A stretch of DNA of 8,426 bases from assembly GCA_003646705.1 (NCBI GenBank), contig QMLK01000030.1:1-8426 (forward strand). The letters run 5' to 3'. Positions within the stretch are counted from its first letter, which is position 1, and each line of letters starts with the position of its first letter. Shown one piece after another: positions 6,849 through 8,426 of this stretch. The position numbers and the translations under genes are program-made. The DNA is from Deltaproteobacteria bacterium. GTDB taxonomy: Bacteria > Desulfobacterota > B13-G15. The notes beneath the pieces are model-generated. The model did not search any database. It was not told where the DNA came from and saw nothing but the letters and a program-made list of their open reading frames with translations.

Positions 6849-7316
6849 ATGGGGAAGACGGTCATCATCGGCATCGGTAACCTCCTCCTCAAGGACGAAG
6901 GGGTGGGGGTCCACGCGGTCAGGGCCCTGCAGGGGGAGGAACTCCCCCCTGAGGTGGAGGTGATAGATGGGGGCACCGCCACCATGGAGCTTCTGCCCAT
7001 CCTCCAGGAGGCCGACCGTGTGGTGGTGATAGATGCCGTCAAGGGGGGAGGGGCCCCAGGGACCCTCTACCGGGTGACCCCCAAGGAACTGATGGGAGAG
7101 GGGGAGAGGCCCCTGAGCCTCCATCAGGTGGGGCTCCTGGAGGTCCTCCAGATGGCGCGCCAGTTGGGCTCACAGGCGGAGGTGGTGATCATCGGGGTGG
7201 AGCCCAAGGAGATCTCCTGGGGGATGGAGTTGACCCCTGAGGTGCAGCAGAAGCTGCCGCGGGTGGTGGAGGCCGTCTTGAGGGAGCTCGGGATTGTGAG
7301 GGGAAGGGCTTTGTAA
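6849..7316 (+). CDS. hyaD: Hydrogenase maturation endopeptidase (HyaD/HybD/HycI family)
   Basis: This 155-residue protease removes the C-terminal tail of the hydrogenase large subunit after nickel insertion; the probable substrate is the 15-residue tail of the protein encoded at 3646-5205. The family signature GIGNLLLKDEGVG occupies residues 8-20. E17, D62 (IDAV) and H92 (SLHQVGL) match the nickel-sensing ligands E16, D62 and H93 of E. coli HybD. The SLHQVGLLEVL block resembles proteases that serve group 1 enzymes. The start must be ATG 6849: the only upstream in-frame codons back to TAA 6831 are non-start codons. No Shine-Dalgarno site is present, because the terminator T-tract ends three bases upstream. 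Translation may therefore be weak or leaderless, or depend on a transcript begun nearby. hypA starts 13 bases after its stop. Confidence 0.94.
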   Translation: MGKTVIIGIGNLLLKDEGVGVHAVRALQGEELPPEVEVIDGGTATMELLPILQEADRVVVIDAVKGGGAPGTLYRVTPKELMGEGERPLSLHQVGLLEVLQMARQLGSQAEVVIIGVEPKEISWGMELTPEVQQKLPRVVEAVLRELGIVRGRAL

Positions 7317-7329
7317 TAGAATTCGTGAG

Positions 7330-7695
7330 GTGCATGAGCTCTCAATAGCTCAGAGCCTGCTCGAGATCTTGGAGCAGGAGGCCAAGGCCAGAGGGGCCGC
7401 TAAGGTGACGCGGGTGAAGTTGCGAATCGGTGCCCTCAGCGGGGTCGTCAGGGAGGCCCTGGAGTTCGCCTTCGAGGTGGCCAGCGGCGGCACCGTAGCC
7501 GAGGGGGCCTCCTTGGAGATCGAGGAGGTGCCGGTGCGGATCCGCTGTCCCCGTTGCGGAGTGCTCGAGCAGGAGGGTCCCTTCTTGGTCTGTCTCCGTT
7601 GCGGGGAGGTGGGCGTCCTGCTCTCGGGCAGGGAGCTCGAAATCGACAGCATGGAGATAGAGGATGGAGGTCAAGGTCGTCAGGGACATCCTTGA
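7330..7695 (+). CDS. hypA: Hydrogenase nickel incorporation protein HypA
   Basis: HypA delivers nickel to the hydrogenase large-subunit precursor together with HypB. The 121-residue product begins MHELSIAQSLL; the M-H-E start with H2 as nickel ligand is required in the family and fixes the start at GTG 7330, since the nearby ATG 7334 is out of frame. The zinc site is C73 and C76 (CPRC) with C88 and C91 (CLRC). A purine-rich GTGAG lies immediately before the GTG with almost no spacing, so initiation may be poor. The normal family core ends around DSMEIE; the last dozen residues (GGQGRQGHP and so on) are read through the start of hypB, which overlaps this gene by 32 bases. The overlap suggests translational coupling of the two partner proteins. 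Confidence 0.95.
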   Translation: MHELSIAQSLLEILEQEAKARGAAKVTRVKLRIGALSGVVREALEFAFEVASGGTVAEGASLEIEEVPVRIRCPRCGVLEQEGPFLVCLRCGEVGVLLSGRELEIDSMEIEDGGQGRQGHP

Positions 7696-8320
7696 GGCCA
7701 ACGAGGTCATCGCCCGACAGAACCGGGACTTCTTCGCCGAGCGGGGCATCTACGTCTTGAACCTGATGGGGAGCCCGGGCACGGGCAAGACGTCGCTCCT
7801 TGAGCGGACCCTGGAGAGGCTCAAGGGGCATTGGAGGGTAGGGGTGATCGAGGGCGATATAGCCACCAGCCAGGACGCCGAGAGGATAGCGCGGTACGGG
7901 GTGCCGACGGTGCAGATAAACACCGGAGGGGCCTGCCATCTGGACGGGAACATGGTCCGGGGGGCCTTCGGGGAGTTGGACTTCGACCAGATAGACCTGC
8001 TGATAGTGGAGAACGTGGGCAATCTGGTCTGTCCGGCGGAGTTCAGGATCGGTGAGGACGACAAGGTGATGATCCTGTCGGTCACCGAGGGAGAGGACAA
8101 GCCCTTGAAGTACCCCCTGATGTTCCAGGTCTCCTCGGCCCTGCTGCTGAACAAGATCGACCTTCTGCCCTATGTGGACTTTGACCTGGAGCGCTTTCGC
8201 AGTTACGCCTTGAAGGTCAACCCGAGGCTCCAGATCATGGAGATCTCATGCAAGACGGGCGAGGGTCTCGAACGCTGGATCGAGTGGCTCGAGGAGAGGG
8301 CCTCCGGGAAGCGGGGATGA
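7664..8320 (+). CDS. hypB: Hydrogenase nickel incorporation GTPase HypB
   Basis: HypB is the SIMIBI-class GTPase that drives nickel transfer with HypA. The 218-residue protein has the P-loop GSPGTGKT (36-43), the switch region [13 protein letters not shown] (63-75), the G-domain metal site with C91 and H92 (GACHLDG) and C123 (VCPAEF), and the guanine motif NKID (163-166). The family's optional N-terminal extensions, a CXXCGC motif or a histidine-rich nickel store, are absent: the protein starts [21 protein letters not shown] at 7653-7656 lies seven bases before ATG 7664. The gene begins inside hypA and its TGA overlaps the hypF ATG (ATGA), so hypA-hypB-hypF form a coupled unit. All motifs needed for activity are intact. 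Confidence 0.96.
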   Translation: MEVKVVRDILEANEVIARQNRDFFAERGIYVLNLMGSPGTGKTSLLERTLERLKGHWRVGVIEGDIATSQDAERIARYGVPTVQINTGGACHLDGNMVRGAFGELDFDQIDLLIVENVGNLVCPAEFRIGEDDKVMILSVTEGEDKPLKYPLMFQVSSALLLNKIDLLPYVDFDLERFRSYALKVNPRLQIMEISCKTGEGLERWIEWLEERASGKRG

Positions 8321-8426
8321 GGAGGGCCCAGATCCTCATCCAGGGTATAGTGCAAGGGGTGGGGTTCCGCCCCTTTGTTTATGGCCTGGCCAAGCGCTGG
8401 GGCCTAAAGGGGTGGGTGCTCAACGA
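8317..8426 (+). CDS. hypF: Carbamoyltransferase HypF (5' end only)
   Basis: HypF activates carbamoyl phosphate to provide the cyanide ligands of the Ni-Fe site. Only 36 residues are present before the right edge. They form the start of the N-terminal acylphosphatase-like domain: a first strand [12 protein letters not shown], then the phosphate-binding [13 protein letters not shown] and the GLKGWVLN strand. The GVGFRPFVY block is typical of HypF rather than of stand-alone acylphosphatases, which usually have VGFR followed by a different segment. The ATG overlaps the hypB stop. The zinc-finger, YrdC-like and Kae1-like domains expected downstream lie outside the window. The context beside hypA and hypB supports the call. 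Confidence 0.92.
   Translation, partial: MRRAQILIQGIVQGVGFRPFVYGLAKRWGLKGWVLN

Noticed and set aside
5886..7124. 412-codon minus-strand frame opposite metF and hyaD
   Set aside because: It spans two real genes and the terminator, has no motif, and its composition mirrors the plus-strand codons.
1..8426. CRISPR arrays, insertion sequences, tRNA or rRNA genes
   Set aside because: No regular direct repeats, transposase, terminal inverted repeats or RNA-gene signatures were seen in the window.

Overview
The window is a GC-rich stretch of an anaerobic bacterial genome, with all genes on the plus strand. It shows AGG-rich arginine usage, Shine-Dalgarno sites and a sigma70-type promoter. Its theme is hydrogen and one-carbon metabolism: a [NiFe] hydrogenase, methylene-tetrahydrofolate (CH2-THF) reductase subunits MetV and MetF, hydrogenase maturation genes, and wrecked phosphotransacetylase and acetate kinase genes. 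This points to a lineage with a Wood-Ljungdahl methyl branch (an acetogen, a sulfate reducer or a relative). The sequence does not let me name the taxon.

Layout: (1) 1-113 is the 3' end of a first metF. (2) 192-1603 is a pta pseudogene with a large internal deletion, several frameshifts and a nonsense codon. (3) 1600-2660 is an ackA pseudogene that has lost the N-terminal phosphate-binding motif and carries frameshifts. The original ATGA overlap of the two genes is still visible. (4) At 2679-2706 a near-consensus promoter starts a tight operon: hydrogenase small subunit, hydrogenase large subunit, metV and metF, with gaps of 5, 12 and 17 bases. (5) At 6809-6845 a strong stem-loop plus T-tract sits directly in front of the next gene. 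(6) From 6849 on come maturation genes: HyaD-type endopeptidase, hypA, hypB and the first codons of hypF.

How it may work together: the hydrogenase looks like the group 1 (usually exported, membrane-linked) type in its motifs. It has no Tat signal, no membrane anchor and no cytochrome gene. Instead the two genes directly downstream encode the Fe-S protein MetV and the flavoprotein MetF. The most interesting reading is a soluble complex in which H2 electrons pass through the small subunit and MetV to MetF to make methyl-THF. That is inference from gene order and missing export signals; no sequence here proves contact. The downstream protease and Hyp proteins would cleave the 15-residue tail of the large subunit and insert nickel. 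Loss of pta-ackA, in a locus bounded by two metF copies, suggests the lineage no longer makes acetate and ATP by that route, or does so with other genes.
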